Source: Salticus scenicus (Eukaryota > Arthropoda > Arachnida > Araneae > Salticidae). Taken from it: a stretch of 64,000 bases of DNA. The stretch covers positions 229,296,188-229,360,187 of the forward strand of contig OZ005650.1 in assembly GCA_963930645.1 (NCBI GenBank), given 5' to 3'. The stretch's first letter is position 1. Each line of letters begins with the position of its first letter. The notes under the pieces were generated by a model. The model saw only the letters and a program-made list of their open reading frames with translations. It ran no database searches and was not told the origin of the DNA. Below are positions 44,953 through 57,349 of the stretch, piece after piece. The position numbers and the translations under genes were made by a program.

Positions 44953-46860
44953 AAAAAATGCAGCCGTTAGATTATAATTGCAGCCCTGAATGAATCTGAA
45001 TATTTTAGTCTAGCCCTGTAAATCTGAAGATTAATCATATTACAAAATATTATGTTACAATATTAACGATGCATTTTTTTTAATGACTTTTACAGTAGAA
45101 AGATATTTAAATGTGATTTTTAAAAGTGTATCACTTTAAACGCAATGTATTGGAATTTTGTTTTGGTTGTCCCTGTACATAAACTAGTTGTACAGGACAT
45201 ATTAATGCCATTTTAGGTAGGAAACATATCATAGTGAACTTGACTAATATTTAACATTTTTTAAAAATTCTGAAAATATTAACGGACGCTGGGGCGGGAG
45301 AAAGATAGATAGAAAGATGAACAATCGGATAGACAAATGCACAAATTGAAATCATTTTCACACTTATAAATTGTATGAAAGCGCTAAAAACACTTAATCT
45401 AAATGAAAGTGCAATTCAGCAAATTTTTATTAATATCTCTTAAAGAAATTAAATATTTTTGTGTGTCCCTGTAAATTTAATACTGATCATACTATATTCT
45501 ATAAAAAGCAATCTTTTGTGCATATGAATTACATATTTCAATTTCATTAAGCTTTGTGAAAAGTAAAGTTATTAAAATTTGCCCAATAGAAATACTTCAC
45601 ATAGAACGCAAAGCTTTGGAATACTTTCGAGTGTCTTTTTACACAAACCCGTGCTGGTATTTACGCCATTTTACATAAGAAACATTCTTTAGTGAACTGG
45701 AATGTCATATTTCAATTTTATTAAGTTTTGACTTCAGTAAAGGTATTAAAATATGCTTTATAAAAATGCCTTTCTCAGAACACAATACTCTGAAAAACTT
45801 TCTGGTATCCCTGTACACAAACTGGCAGAGGTATTCACTCCATTTTCAATAAGGAACATCCGGTAGTGAACTTGAATAACATATAACAGTTTCAAAAATT
45901 CAATAAGTATTTGAAGACGTTAGACCGTGGACAGACACACACACAAATTGAAATCATATTTACAATTAAAAATTGTTAGAAAGTGTTAAAAATACTTATT
46001 ATAAACGAAAGTGCAATTCCAGCAAACTTTTATTAATATTTCTTAAAGCAACTGAATATTCTTTTGTGGCCCTGTAAATTTAATGCTAATCATACTATAT
46101 TCCATAGAAAGCAATCTTTTGTGCATATGAATTACATATTTCAATTTCATTAAGCTTTGTGCAAAGTAAAGTTATTAAAATTTGATTTTAGAAATACCTC
46201 TCATAGAATGCAGTGCTTTGGAATACTTTCGGGTGTCCCTGTACACAAACCAGTGATGGTATTTACTCCATTTTACGTAAAAAGCATCCGATAGTGAACA
46301 TGAACAAAATATTTCAATTTCATTAAAATTTGCGTACAGTAAAGGTTTTAAAAGATGCTTAAAAATCCGGTCAGTTCCACTACCGGGGCTCGGAATTTCC
46401 GAGTAGCATACAACAACAACAACAACAACATTAAAAGATGCTTTATAGAAATACCTCTCATAGAATGTAATGCTTTGGAATACTTTCGGGTGTCCCTGTA
46501 CACAAACCAGTGCTGGTATTTGCTCCATTTTACATAGGAAACATCCGATAGTGAACTTGAATAACATATTTCAATTTCATTAAGATTTGTGTACAGTAAA
46601 GGTAAAAAAAGATGTTTTAAAGAAATACTTACCATAGAACACAGTGCTTTAGAATACTTTCGGGTGTCCCTGTACATAAACCAGTAGAGGTACGCACTCC
46701 ATTTTCAATAGGGAACATCCCATAGTGAGCTTGAATAACATGTATCAGTTTCAGGGTATTCGATAAATATTTACGGGAGTTAGAGCGCGGACAGACAGAC
46801 AGACAGACAAACCGAAGTCATTAACAATGTTCAACCTTGTTGGAAAGTGTTCAAAATTTG
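44885..46860 (+). repeat. Composite tandem array, about 600-bp modules with smaller sub-repeats
   Basis: The segment at about 45390-45590 is repeated at about 46002-46200, a 612-bp offset, with most bases unchanged (TGAATTACATATTTCAATTT, TAAAGTTATTAAAATTTG). Inside, a CCTGTACACAAACCAGTG-type block recurs near 45168, 45630, 45800, 46228, 46490 and 46666. The module end TTGTTGGAAAGTGTT-like recurs near 44880, 45370, 45975 and 46850, each preceded by CA or ACAG microsatellites. (CA)n at 44898-44948 adjoins the first. No coding capacity. Confidence 0.75.
46361..46430 (+). mobile_element. 70-bp 3' end of a non-LTR element with (CAA)n tail and 13-bp target duplication
   Basis: It is flanked by the exact repeat TTAAAAGATGCTT at 46348-46360 and 46431-46443. 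The insert ends in CAACAACAACAACAACAACA. Its body (CCGGTCAGTTCCACTACCGG, GGCTCGGAATTTCCGAGTAG) has two short palindromes. A long target duplication and a simple-repeat tail are marks of target-primed reverse transcription, so this is a severely 5'-truncated LINE copy or a short SINE. Confidence 0.8.
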
Positions 46861-48068
46861 GTGTAAAACAACCACACGTCTTCCATTACCTACTATTACA
46901 CGTATTATATGCATTTTTTGGAGATAATGTGATCAGAAGACATAAAATTGACCTAAAGAAGTAGACACCAAATATTTTCCGGTAAGAGAAACTTGATACA
47001 TGTATAAAGACATATAAAATAGAGTTTACATAGCCTGTTAAAAATTATGAAAAAAAAAAAAAAAAAAAAGAATGTAGAGTTATTTTTTGAAACACCAATT
47101 TCTGAAGTCTAAAACTGTCCTACCTAACAGGATGACTGTTAATTCACCTGTAATAACCACGTAATACATGAGAAAGGATATCTAAAATGGATTTATGTAA
47201 CAATTTTCAAGAAAATCGTTAGAGCCGTTTTTGACATACCAGATTTTACCAAATCTTGGCTTTCTCAATTAATGACCAGAAAACAATAATTACATACAAA
47301 AGGATAATTAAAAGAGGGTTTTAATATATGGAGTTTGAAAAACATTTGTACAGCCGTTTTTAAAGGAACACACTTGCGAGACCTGAAATTAAGCTATTTA
47401 TACAGGACGCCTGTAAATTTTCCTGAACTATCCAACTATATCACTTTAAAGGATATCTCATAGAGTATTTATATAGCAAATTTTACGAAATTCGTTTGAG
47501 CTGTTTTTGAGATACGGACTTACGGTCCCAGTTCCGGTTTCCGATGACCCTCTTCCGGTTTTCCAATTTTCACCAAAATTTGGAATACTCATTTGTACAC
47601 CAGTCCTGTCTTAATTCTGAAGTTTCGTAGCTCTATCTTTATTAGTTTCGGAGATATAAAAGTCAGAAGATATCTAATAAAGGATATCTAATAGAGTATT
47701 TATATAGCAAATTTTACGAAATTCGTTTGAGCTGTTTTTGAGATACGGACTTACGGTCCCAGTTCCGGTTTCCGATGACCCTCTTCTGGTTTTCCAATTT
47801 TCACCAAAATTTGGAATACTCATTTGTACATCAGTCCTGTCTTAATTCTGAAGTTTCGTAGCTCTATCTTTATTAGTTTCGGAGATATAAAAGTCAGAAG
47901 ATTCGCCCCCCCCCCCGACACACACACACACACACTGACCAATTGCCAAAATCTACATTTTTGGACTCAGGAAACCTTAAAATATGTAAATCAGGTGAAA
48001 ACTTGACATTGAATTTTTTGAATGAATACAATACTTCTATTACCTACGGTAGACGGGTAATGGAAGTA
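46861..48068 (+). mobile_element. Hairpin-ended element, family C
   Basis: The 5' motif GTCTTCCATTACCTAC (46878-46893) follows a weak stem (GTGT ... ACAC). The 3' hairpin at 48032-48068 pairs TACTTCTATTACC with GGGTAATGGAAGTA around CTACGGTAG. The 3' arm repeats the 5' motif. The interior contains a 231-bp-period direct duplication (47451-47671 and 47682-47902) and CA repeats at 47922-47936. Confidence 0.78.
47451..47902 (+). repeat. Recent tandem duplication, 231-bp period
   Basis: Two copies of about 220 bp (47451-47671 and 47682-47902) differ at only about three positions. The block includes GAGATACGGACTTACGGTCC and CACCAAAATTTGGAATACTC. Confidence 0.9.
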
Positions 48069-50253
48069 AAAATAATTACGAATTACTCTTAGTGCCATGA
48101 ATAATTGTAATGTATTAAGAAAAAGCAAACAGCTATGCACTGCAATCTGTTGTTTTTATTTTAATAGTAATGCAACTATAACAACTAACATTAACAAGAT
48201 ATTCTTTACTGTTATCATTGCTAAAAATTTCCAATGAATTTCAAGTTGTACGTTTGCATTTTCAAAAGGTCTATTTTCCAAATTTCGAATTATTGCACTT
48301 CATGCATTTTGGAAAAATGTTCAGGTGAAATGAAGAGAGAAAAAAAAAATCTTTTGATAACAAAAATCGAAATTCTCTAACTGAAAAACAAAAACAAACA
48401 AACAGTAAAATAAATCTAAACATGTTGTAAAATTGTTTAAATGTTTAGTGACTTGACACTGATGATTGTTTGGTGCAAAATATTGTGCTTTGTAAAGCCA
48501 TGTATTTGAACAATATGCATTTTTTATTTAAAAAAAAAAGAAAATGAATTATAACACTTTGCAAACATTTTGAAATATTTTTTTATTAAATCATATTAAA
48601 CTTGTTCTACATGTACACAAAGATTTTCTTTCAAATACCCACTTCTTCTCTGTCTTTATTTTTTCCCTATAGCTTAATAGGTTTATTGAAAAATTCAGCA
48701 TGATAATATTTTTTAAGAAAAAAAAATATTGGATCATGGAAAGTTTAAATAAATTTAATATCTACGAGCTTAATTCTAATGTTAGAAAATGGGATATCTA
48801 CACATTATTTTAGCTATAAATAATATGCATTATGCGTGTATGTATTAGTATTACGTATTATCAGTTTTATGTGACGATGTGCCACAGAAATAGGTGGAAG
48901 TACTTATATTTAGCTACAACCTTACCTATATTTTTCAATGAATATTTTTTTGTTTTATACAAAACTAAATATATTTCTTTAATTACATAAGATGGTTATC
49001 TTGACTGTGTATGAGTAATTCTTTAGTATTCTCAAAATTTAAATATTTTATACTCAAAACGAATAATGCGGTTAACTACACTAGACTTTAAACGTGCAGC
49101 TAGTTTCCCAATATTTGCACTTCAAATTAGAATATCGTAATAAAAAATTTTATGCATATTAGTTCATTTTAATAAATTATCAGAGAGACAATCACGATCC
49201 GAACATCTGCTTCATCTTTGACAAAATTAATTACACACAGATATTTTGTGAGTGAGTAACATTTTTCATAGATTATATTTGTGCACTTAATATTTAACAT
49301 TTTAGCGCATTTGATAAGCGACACGTCAGAATAAATTTCCTTTTAATCGTTTTCCAATAATGTTACAAAATTAGCTTACCAAAATCAGTATAATTTCCTC
49401 GTAATAATAAGGAAACTCTTTCAAATGCTAAACACCGATTTTCTTAAAAAAATTACTGCCATAATATTTAATCCTAATTAGCATTTTCCTAAGACATTGG
49501 CTGCTGAGTAGCTATAGAAAAGCTATAAAAAATTGCTAAAAATGAGAGAATGTTTGCAAAATCTTCAAATAAGTGTCTCTTTGGCGGTTTCATTTTTGCG
49601 ATTTTCATGTTAAGAAGATTAAATATATGCAGATGTTATATTGCTTTGATAGCCCAACGAATTCCATACGAAGTCGAACACATCACAGTGTACAAGAGAT
49701 TAATAAGGAGCAGACAGCAGACACTATCTGTATACACATAAATATTAACAGCAATACTTATAAATCTAATGAAACATTGCGATTCGCTTAGATCTAGGGA
49801 TTTGGCTAAGGAATGTGATTTATTTTATTTATCGAAAGAAAAATATATAAATCAAGGATGACTGATAGAAATTGTATTATGATATTAAAAAATCACATGA
49901 GGTTGAGGGTACACTAAAAGAGTCTTCATGAACATGTAAAAAGGAATTTGAACCAAAATGTATAAAGGGAGATGGATCAAAATTAGATAATAAGAAGTTT
50001 GAATGTTTCAATAGGGATCCCGAAATCATTTCAAAAATGATTGCTCCAATGGCATACTTTCCAACATACTAATTAATATTACGTAGCATTGTTAGCCCCG
50101 CCTTCTTTTTCCCAACCAATATCTTTTTAAAGTATTTTTTCTTCTTATTTAATCGTAATTGCATTCGGAGAATACTACTCTAAAAATTTACTGGTGTGAA
50201 AAAAAAAAAAAAAAAGGTGGGACTAACAACTTTATGGAATATTCATTAGGACG
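48069..50253. other. AT-rich non-coding interval
   Basis: No supported gene. Near 49990-50040 a plus-strand frame reads KKFECFNRDPEIISK, which may be a wrecked zinc knuckle upstream of the gypsy protease remnant, but this is weak. Confidence 0.45.
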
Positions 50254-50861
50254 TTGGCAAGTATGCAATGGCGAGAGAAAAAGTTTATACCACCATCAGA
50301 AATGGATAAGAAGGACAGTGTAAACAGTACACAGAGTCCAGATACCAGTGGTAAGCAAAGAATAGTCGTCATGGTCAAGATGAAAAAATTAAAATACGTA
50401 TCAATTAGAAACAAGGAAAAGGATGGATTGTGTATATTAAACCGAACATTAATTAGTGTACATGACCAAATCATGAAAGCAGTAATAGACACAGGAACTA
50501 AAGTTATTGTGATAAAGAAAGACAAAGTTAGAAATATTCCCTTAGGCAAGCGAAGAATATTTTTTTGAAAGGTAGTTTTGGTCCTCCATTACAGTGCGGC
50601 CTAGTAAAAATCCCATTACTAGTACCAGTGGAAGGATTTGTCATTGTGAAACATACACAAGTGTTATGTGCAGTAGCTGATGGTTTGTCAGAAGAGATGC
50701 TAATTCATGAACGATTAATAGGTGAGGCGGGATCAGAAGAACCAGTTGTAGCTATATGTCACGTTGGACGTGGAATAGAGGAGAATTTCGAAGAAATGGA
50801 GAAGGAAGAAAGTGAAACTTCTCGTAATTCAGGAATAGACTCAATAGGGCGTCAAGAATAG
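50254..50861 (+). pseudogene. Decayed gypsy-type retropepsin region
   Basis: Two abutting frames (50254-50568 and 50565-50861, 4-base overlap) cover a retroviral-type protease region. The first ends with MKAVIDTGTKVIVIKKDKV, where the active-site triplet is DTG followed by Thr in place of the usual Ala/Ser. The second continues GSFGPPLQCGLVKIPLL and VLCAVADGLSEEMLI, which follow the flap and C-terminal half of protease regions in chelicerate gypsy elements. The frame switch between them and the lack of a linked Gag mark it as a pseudogene. Confidence 0.72.
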
Positions 50862-50899
50862 ACTCAAGGGATGAAATAGTTCCCTCAGAAGAAGGTAGT

Positions 50900-51400
50900 G
50901 AGGAAAAGCCAGAATGCTCTTTGTCCAGTCAGTTTGCAAAAAAGTTGAAAGAGTAGCCCAAGTTGAAAAAGTTATGGCAATTAGCGAAACAGAAAAACGG
51001 TAATTTTTACATTTTACAAAGTATACTCTTCCATAAAAATAAAGTGGCGGGCGAAGATATAGAACAGTTAATCATACTAAAATGTCGAAAAAAAGAAGTA
51101 TTAAAATTTAGCACATAATTCAGTTTTTGGAAATTTTCTAGGGGCTCAGAAGACATCAGAGAGAATTCATTATCAATTCTATAGGCAATATGTGAAAGAA
51201 TATATACGAAAATATTCTGGCATGAATACCAAATTAATAAATGATATCAAAACAAAGGAAAGACCACGAACTACTCCAGTAGTTAGACAAGGGTTTCCAT
51301 TCAAAGTGATAAATATTTATATAATAGGAATGATGGAGCCAGACAGTTCGAAAGAACATAAATGTATTCTATGTCTGGTAAATCAGCATACAAGTGGAAA
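50900..51400 (+). pseudogene. Decayed gypsy-type integrase (zinc region and start of core)
   Basis: After stops, the frame reads LFHKNKVAGEDIEQLII (the ILYHR-like block before the integrase zinc domain) and, from 51192, a clean 80-codon frame with TTPVVRQGFPFKVINIYIIG and HKCILCLVNQHT. This matches the beginning of an integrase catalytic core, but the first catalytic Asp is replaced by Tyr (INIYIIG). No reverse transcriptase lies between the protease and this segment. Confidence 0.68.
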
Positions 51401-51715
51401 AAGTTGTAAGTATTCTAGCAGTGGGAAGAGGTGAAAGTGTTCTAGCAGTGTGAAAAGACGAAAGCGTCCCACAGAATAAAAAACCGAAAGCGTTTTCGCA
51501 ATGCAAAAATACGTAAAAGTTCTAGAATAATAATAATAAAAAAAAAAACAAGTGTTTTAACGAATTAAAATAGCCAAAACGATCTACCAGCGGAAGAAGC
51601 TATAAACGTTCCATAGATGAAGAAACAAAGTCAAAAAGATCTACCAGTGGAAGAAATTATAAGCGTTCCACAAATGAACAAACAAAGCCAAAACGATCCA
51701 AGACACTTTTAAAAG
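51395..51715 (+). repeat. Ser/Lys/Arg-rich 27-bp coding-period repeat
   Basis: Units of 27 bp (9 codons) of the type SGKxxKxSx follow one another at 51397-51477 (three units, two of them with mutations or stops). They reappear as SGRSYKRSI (51590) and SGRNYKRST (51647), spaced by 57 bp with a DEETKSK/NEQTKPK linker. The period is kept in multiples of three. This suggests descent from a translated repeat, but current frames are broken. Confidence 0.55.
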
Positions 51716-53959
51716 AAAATAGATATTTTTTTGTCTCACAAAAAAATAGTCTTCTGAAATTACTAGAAATGATATTGATTGAGCTATAGGACATAAAAAA
51801 AATTTAATATATCGTCTGTTGCTAAAATAAAAAAGGACACGTTTTCGATTTACCATATTAGTGAATATAGTCCTTTTTCAGAAAGCATCAAAAGTACTTT
51901 GAAATTGCAGTTAACAAAGGTGTACTTTTGATGGAAGATAACGCAAATTGCAAAATAAATGCAACTGCATTACGCAACCGAATACATATTAGTAATCATA
52001 AAATAAGATGCAAATGGAAGTCCAAGAAATATTTCAGTGAAAAAAACAGACTTTTGAAAGTAAACGGTGCAGACGACGAAAAAAAAAATTAAGATAAATC
52101 AATATTATTTTAGTGATTAATATTAATCTCTGTATTGTCTTTGAACAAAATTTTAAAAAGTTAAATCACACTAATACTTATTGTAGAGGAACTCAGAATG
52201 TTGTAAGGGATAGTTTATCGTAATTGGAAGTAGAAGAAGAAGTAGTAGTTCACCCAGGAGAATTAAGCAACAGAACTAATGAACATTATTCAAATAGAAT
52301 TGTAATTCTTGAGTATCAATCTAATGTTAATCTCTAATGTTAATCTTAAGCTATTAGTTTGTGCTTACAGTGTGTTGCGTGGATTATCTTGAATGGTATG
52401 AATCACATTATTTTTTTTTTCCCTCAAATAAATAAACAGGAAATAAATGAATACAAATATTATTATTATGAACTTATATCTCTATTATTATTATAATTAT
52501 TATTATTTTTGCTAAGGGTATATTGTATGACTTTTTGTTCAAGAATAAGTTATCAGGTATTACAGGTTTTTTTATTCGTGTAATGGAAAATTTTACCACA
52601 AATGATGCCGAAAACATTAGCAGAACCTCCATAACAATTTACAAAAATGGCATTATTGGTGGGGGAAAGAAAAAAAAGAGAACTTTTTTTTTCCCGCTAA
52701 ATTGATTGTTTTTGTAATAAATAACTTATGTATATCTCAAAATATGTTTCGAAATTTATTTTACTGTGTATGACTGAGCGAAAACAAAATTGTAGAATTT
52801 AATTACATGCAAACACACAAGAATTTTCTTGCCAAAAATATTATAAAATGTACGTTAAAAGTTTATTCTAGAATATATTAGAATGTTTTATAATTAAATT
52901 GCATAAATTTTTTCCGAAAGAAATGTGAATTTATAATGTAAGGAATTTTCATAATGAAAGATAAATATGGAAACTAGATATGCTTTTAATTTATCAAGAG
53001 TTATGTAATTCTTTAGAAAATGACAGTAATTAAAAAAAAGTCTTCCTTTTTAATTGTAATGCAATTTTTCGATTAGTATGTTTTCCATCATTTTTAAAAT
53101 TTTAAAAGCGTGAAAGTAAATTTTCTAAAAAAAGATACATTTTTAAACTAAATTTATTTACTTTCACACGTACATGTCAATAAACATCACATTTTCTTTA
53201 ATTAACAAAGGCGTAAAATGTTACACAGCAAGAAAATGTGTAATATGAATCAACATAAATGTGCTCACCTTTAGAACTTTCTTGATATATGCTTTTGCAT
53301 TAATGTTTAATCAAATTAATGAAAGTATATCCGAAAAAGACGCTGAAAATAATTTTATCAAAAGTGGGAAAAAAAAAAAAAAAACCTTTTTAAAGGTTAT
53401 CAATAAACAATTACTTCTTTCAACGTTTAACCTTCAGCAACATTTATTTTGTAATTATCAAAAATGTAAGGCATGCAATAAAATAACAAGTAATAGAAAA
53501 TAAAAGTGTAAGAAGCAATATTATGTATATGTCATATTTTAGGAGGTTCGTTATAAACATCTGTAATGCATCATTCATTTAAATATAATCATATTACAAA
53601 TTGGTTCGAAAAAAGTGTTTCTATTTCTTTTTTTTTTAGGTTTGGTTATCTTCTTTTTTTTTTGTGTTAATGCGAATAAATATGATGTTAAGATTTAATA
53701 TCATATCTAAGCATTCTGAAAAGTTTTTTATACAACAGTAATGTATTTCTCCTAATTTTCCTTCGAAATACAGAAATCGAAATGATTCATTTTCTGTGTT
53801 ACACATTATCTTTTTTTAAATCTAAGATTGGAAGGACTATTATTCTAAAGAATGATTCGAAACTTTACGTACGAGTTTTAAGTAGTAATAGAAAAACAAA
53901 AACAAAACAAAATCGGATAAAAAATATCACTGGATACCCAGAATTAGTGAACTAGAGGT
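51716..53959. other. Non-coding AT-rich interval
   Basis: No gene is recognised. It has ATT trinucleotide repeats near 52458-52506 and several A/T homopolymers. The short open frames at 52523 and 53261 are poly-Lys ended and lack features. Confidence 0.5.
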
Positions 53960-53963
53960 TTAA

Positions 53964-54178
53964 CCCTTTGCGGCGCAAGACAATTCGGATCATTTAAATT
54001 ATACTGCCACCGGAATTCATAAACTAAATTAAACTAAAAGAAATTTTAAGGTTAAAAAAACCGGCTTTTTCTGCTATGTTATAAACGTAAATTTTTGCTA
54101 AAAATTTTCCGGGATGAGTTTTTGCAGCTGGATCTTAAATTATGCGTCCTTGCAGCGAGGACAGCGGGCGTTAAGGGG
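53964..54178. mobile_element. piggyBac-like MITE, 215 bp, TTAA target duplication
   Basis: TTAA at 53960-53963 and 54179-54182 flank ends starting CCCTTTGCGGCGC and ending GCGGGCGTTAAGGGG, which are imperfect inverted repeats beginning CCC. The TTAA site plus CCC termini are diagnostic of piggyBac elements. No transposase is present. Confidence 0.8.
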
Positions 54179-54182
54179 TTAA

Positions 54183-54706
54183 GATGCAGAAATGAAAATA
54201 CGTTAACGGATGGAAACGTTTAATTGGTGATACTTTACTATATTCCGGCTTTACTTGCACACATGAATTAGTTTCACCATAAGTGCTCCTAATACTTATC
54301 ATACATACATTTACGTTATCATTATCAGTTAAAGAGCTGGTGTAAAATAAATATTTAAGCATGAAAACTTCTTTATGCATCATTAAATAAAGGGAAGCAC
54401 TACCGGTTTTGAAAGGACGTAGTCTTTTTTCTTCAGGTACAAAAAAAGCGATGGAGGCAAAAGCAAGACTTAAGACAGGGCAAAAATTAAGTGGGGGGGG
54501 GGGATGGAGCAACACAAACAGAAATTAGGATAGCTGCATGCAACAACCAAACAGAAGGGGACAAAGAAAAAACGTTGTTTTTATCAATATAGGGATCGTC
54601 CATTTGTAAGAATCCTTTCACCAGAGTTTTTTTTATAATAAAATTTTACTTAAAATTATAAGCTTATTTTATGACAAAAACTGCTGTAAAAATTTACTAG
54701 TGTCGG

Positions 54707-54739
<33 letters not shown>

Positions 54740-55921
54740 TTACGAAACCCGTAATAATGGGGGGAAAAATTATTGAATTCGCAGAAAACTCGAAAATATA
54801 AAAAAAAATAAATAAATAATAAAAATTACAGAAAAAGTATTTTGAAACATAAAATATCTATATTTAATTTTAATGAGATTTGAGTATTTGTAGTAAATAA
54901 TTGTTTAATGCGCATGCGGGAAAGAAAACAATTACATAGGTTGAAAGAGGGATATATATACTAATGCCAAAAGTTTATTTTAGCATACAGCTAAATGAAC
55001 TTTTGACTTTTGAAAGAAACTTTTGAATTCTATTTATGATAAACAACTATGATATCGATCTATCATAGCTAATTACCATACTGATGAATGTAATTAGAGA
55101 GTTATTATATGGTCGCATTTTGGTTATATAAGAGGGACTCAATGTTTTTCGTCATAATTGCAGGCATATTTTTCTTTTTTAAATTAAGTTATTATATTTA
55201 TTGTATTTTATGAAGTTTAGATTTGTTGCATTTACTAATATTTTATATTTCCTTAAATTTTATAGTGGAAAGACGTTCATAATTTAAAATAAAACAACAC
55301 TAAATAATTACAAATTGTAATAATATTTTGAAGCGAACTGATGTACGAGCCAATATTTAAATTTAATTATTTAATTAAATTATTTACTTAAAAAAATAAT
55401 AATAACAGTTACGTCACAGGAAAATTTCAATATATTTTATTATTCTAGATGCGCTGCGCATTCATAGGAAAAAATTATCAAAAAATTGAAACATTTGCAA
55501 TTTTTATTTAAAATGTTTTACAACTGTTTTTGCGTCTTATAATTGCTTCATTTCTGAGAACGGCTGTAAGTTTTGTTGATTTTGAATGATTTAACTTATA
55601 TAATGCAGATGGAAAGACCTTATGTAATACAAAAGATTTAAATAATGCAAAGTAAACTGTTTTTGGAGAATAAACGAAAATGAATAAAAAAATTCACTTT
55701 TTTTTTTTTTTAAATTTATTTAAGTTCGAGTAAAAAGATAAATTATAAAATACTACCTTTTTATACCTATATGTAAACTTTTACGTACTTATAATTTTCG
55801 CTGAATTTCCATTCAAATGATTTATTTACATAACGATAGATATGCCGGTTTTTCCTGTTTAATTTTAATGCTCCAAATTATGCAGGAGGTATTGAAACAT
55901 CTTCTATGTAAAATATACTGT
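54183..55921. other. Non-coding AT-rich interval
   Basis: It contains A34 at 54704-54737 and G10 near 54493. The 114-residue minus-strand open frame at 54171-54515 starts inside the MITE boundary and the G-run and has no recognisable domain. No gene is supported. Confidence 0.5.
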
Positions 55922-56343
55922 CAAGGAAACATTCAAAAGGTGTCGTCTTTAAAAAGTATTGAAAAAAATATATGTGATTCTACTCTTTCTAAAACACCAG
56001 AAAGTGAAAAAATTATCGGCTGAAATGAATTACAGTGACCACAAAAAATTATCAAAATTAAGCATATTTGGCGATTCCACATTGTTAGACAATTGGTTTT
56101 GAGTACTTGGCGGATAAACAAAACACGGTTCTGTTCGTACACGGCAATCTCGGTGCTAGCGAACTGAACGCCTAACAGTGCTAGATCGCCAATTATGCTT
56201 AATTTTGATAATTTCTTGTGGTCGCTGTAATTCATTTCAGCCGATAATTTTTTCACTTCCTGGTGTTTTATGAAGAGTAGAATCACATACATTTTTTTTT
56301 TTCAATATTTTTTGAAGACGGCACCTTTTGAATGTTTCCTTGT
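55922..56343. mobile_element. Foldback element with about 165-bp arms
   Basis: The left arm (55922-56086) and right arm (56180-56343) are inverted copies, about 90% alike, starting CAAGGAAACATTCAAAAGGT and ending with its near-inverse. The spacer of about 95 bp includes CACGGTTCTGTTCGTACACG. No target duplication is obvious and nothing is encoded. The superfamily is unknown. Confidence 0.75.
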
Positions 56344-56398
56344 GAGTAAATCGCAACCATATTTTAGAAACATAGCCGACTGAGTTATGGTTTCTGAA

Positions 56399-56432
<34 letters not shown>

Positions 56433-57314
56433 GATGTTTTGACAGATTGGGAAGAAACTGGTGCTTTGGTGGTAGTAATTTGCGTAAAAGTGGATATATT
56501 AACATTTTTTGCCTATGGGATTTCTTTTTTATGTAAATTGTAAAGCATTATGTAAGATTATCCACACTGTTAAAGAAATAATGCCAAAATACCATGATAT
56601 TAAATGCGCACTAAATACATTCGTTGTTGCTAGTTCCACGTTGTTAATTTCTTCAGCTCTGTGCTTCACTGCAAGTTTCTAGTCACCTTGAAGCGCAGAA
56701 TTTTTCCCCAAAGCAATTTTCAAAGCAAACGAGTTATTCATTGAAATACTTAAATATTGTTGAAATCACTCTGATAAAAGAATTTATAAATCTATTGACG
56801 AGTGACAACGCTCGATTGGTAAAGTAAATACCATGCTCACTTTCTTTGATCAACGAAAAGCTCTGTTACGTACTCCTTACACAAACAAAATGCCAAAAAT
56901 GTTTAGTTTTAAGCAAAATAATAGTATCGCAGTACCATCACACTTCTATCGATTAAAACTAAAATACGTTTTTTTCTTTACCAAACCGCATTTTTAAGAA
57001 ATTGTATGTCTAAAATACAGTTGTGATTCAACCAGTGATTTTTGCATCGGACGCTTTTAAACGCATTCTGTATAATTTGGATCATCCGGTGTATATGATT
57101 TTTAGACAAATTTTTTCCTTTGTTATTGATGAAATCTTTTTAAACCCGAGCATTTTTTTACTATTTTTCTCCAATATTGTTTGTAAAAACTACCTTTATG
57201 ATGTTTATGCTCATTACGTTTCTAAACTATTTTATCCATTCTTATTATATTATCTCTTTCTTTTTTATTTAAAAGAAAGCTCTTACTCTTCATGGCGTAA
57301 AACATTAAGACATT

Positions 57315-57349
<35 letters not shown>

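Noticed and set aside
46175..46677. 130- and 109-residue minus-strand open frames with similar internal blocks
   Set aside because: The similarity is due to the composite tandem repeat. The frames cross the retroposed insert and its CAA tail and show no protein family signal.
54171..54515. 114-residue minus-strand open frame
   Set aside because: It begins in a G-run (poly-Pro) and ends at the piggyBac-like MITE boundary. There is no recognisable domain.
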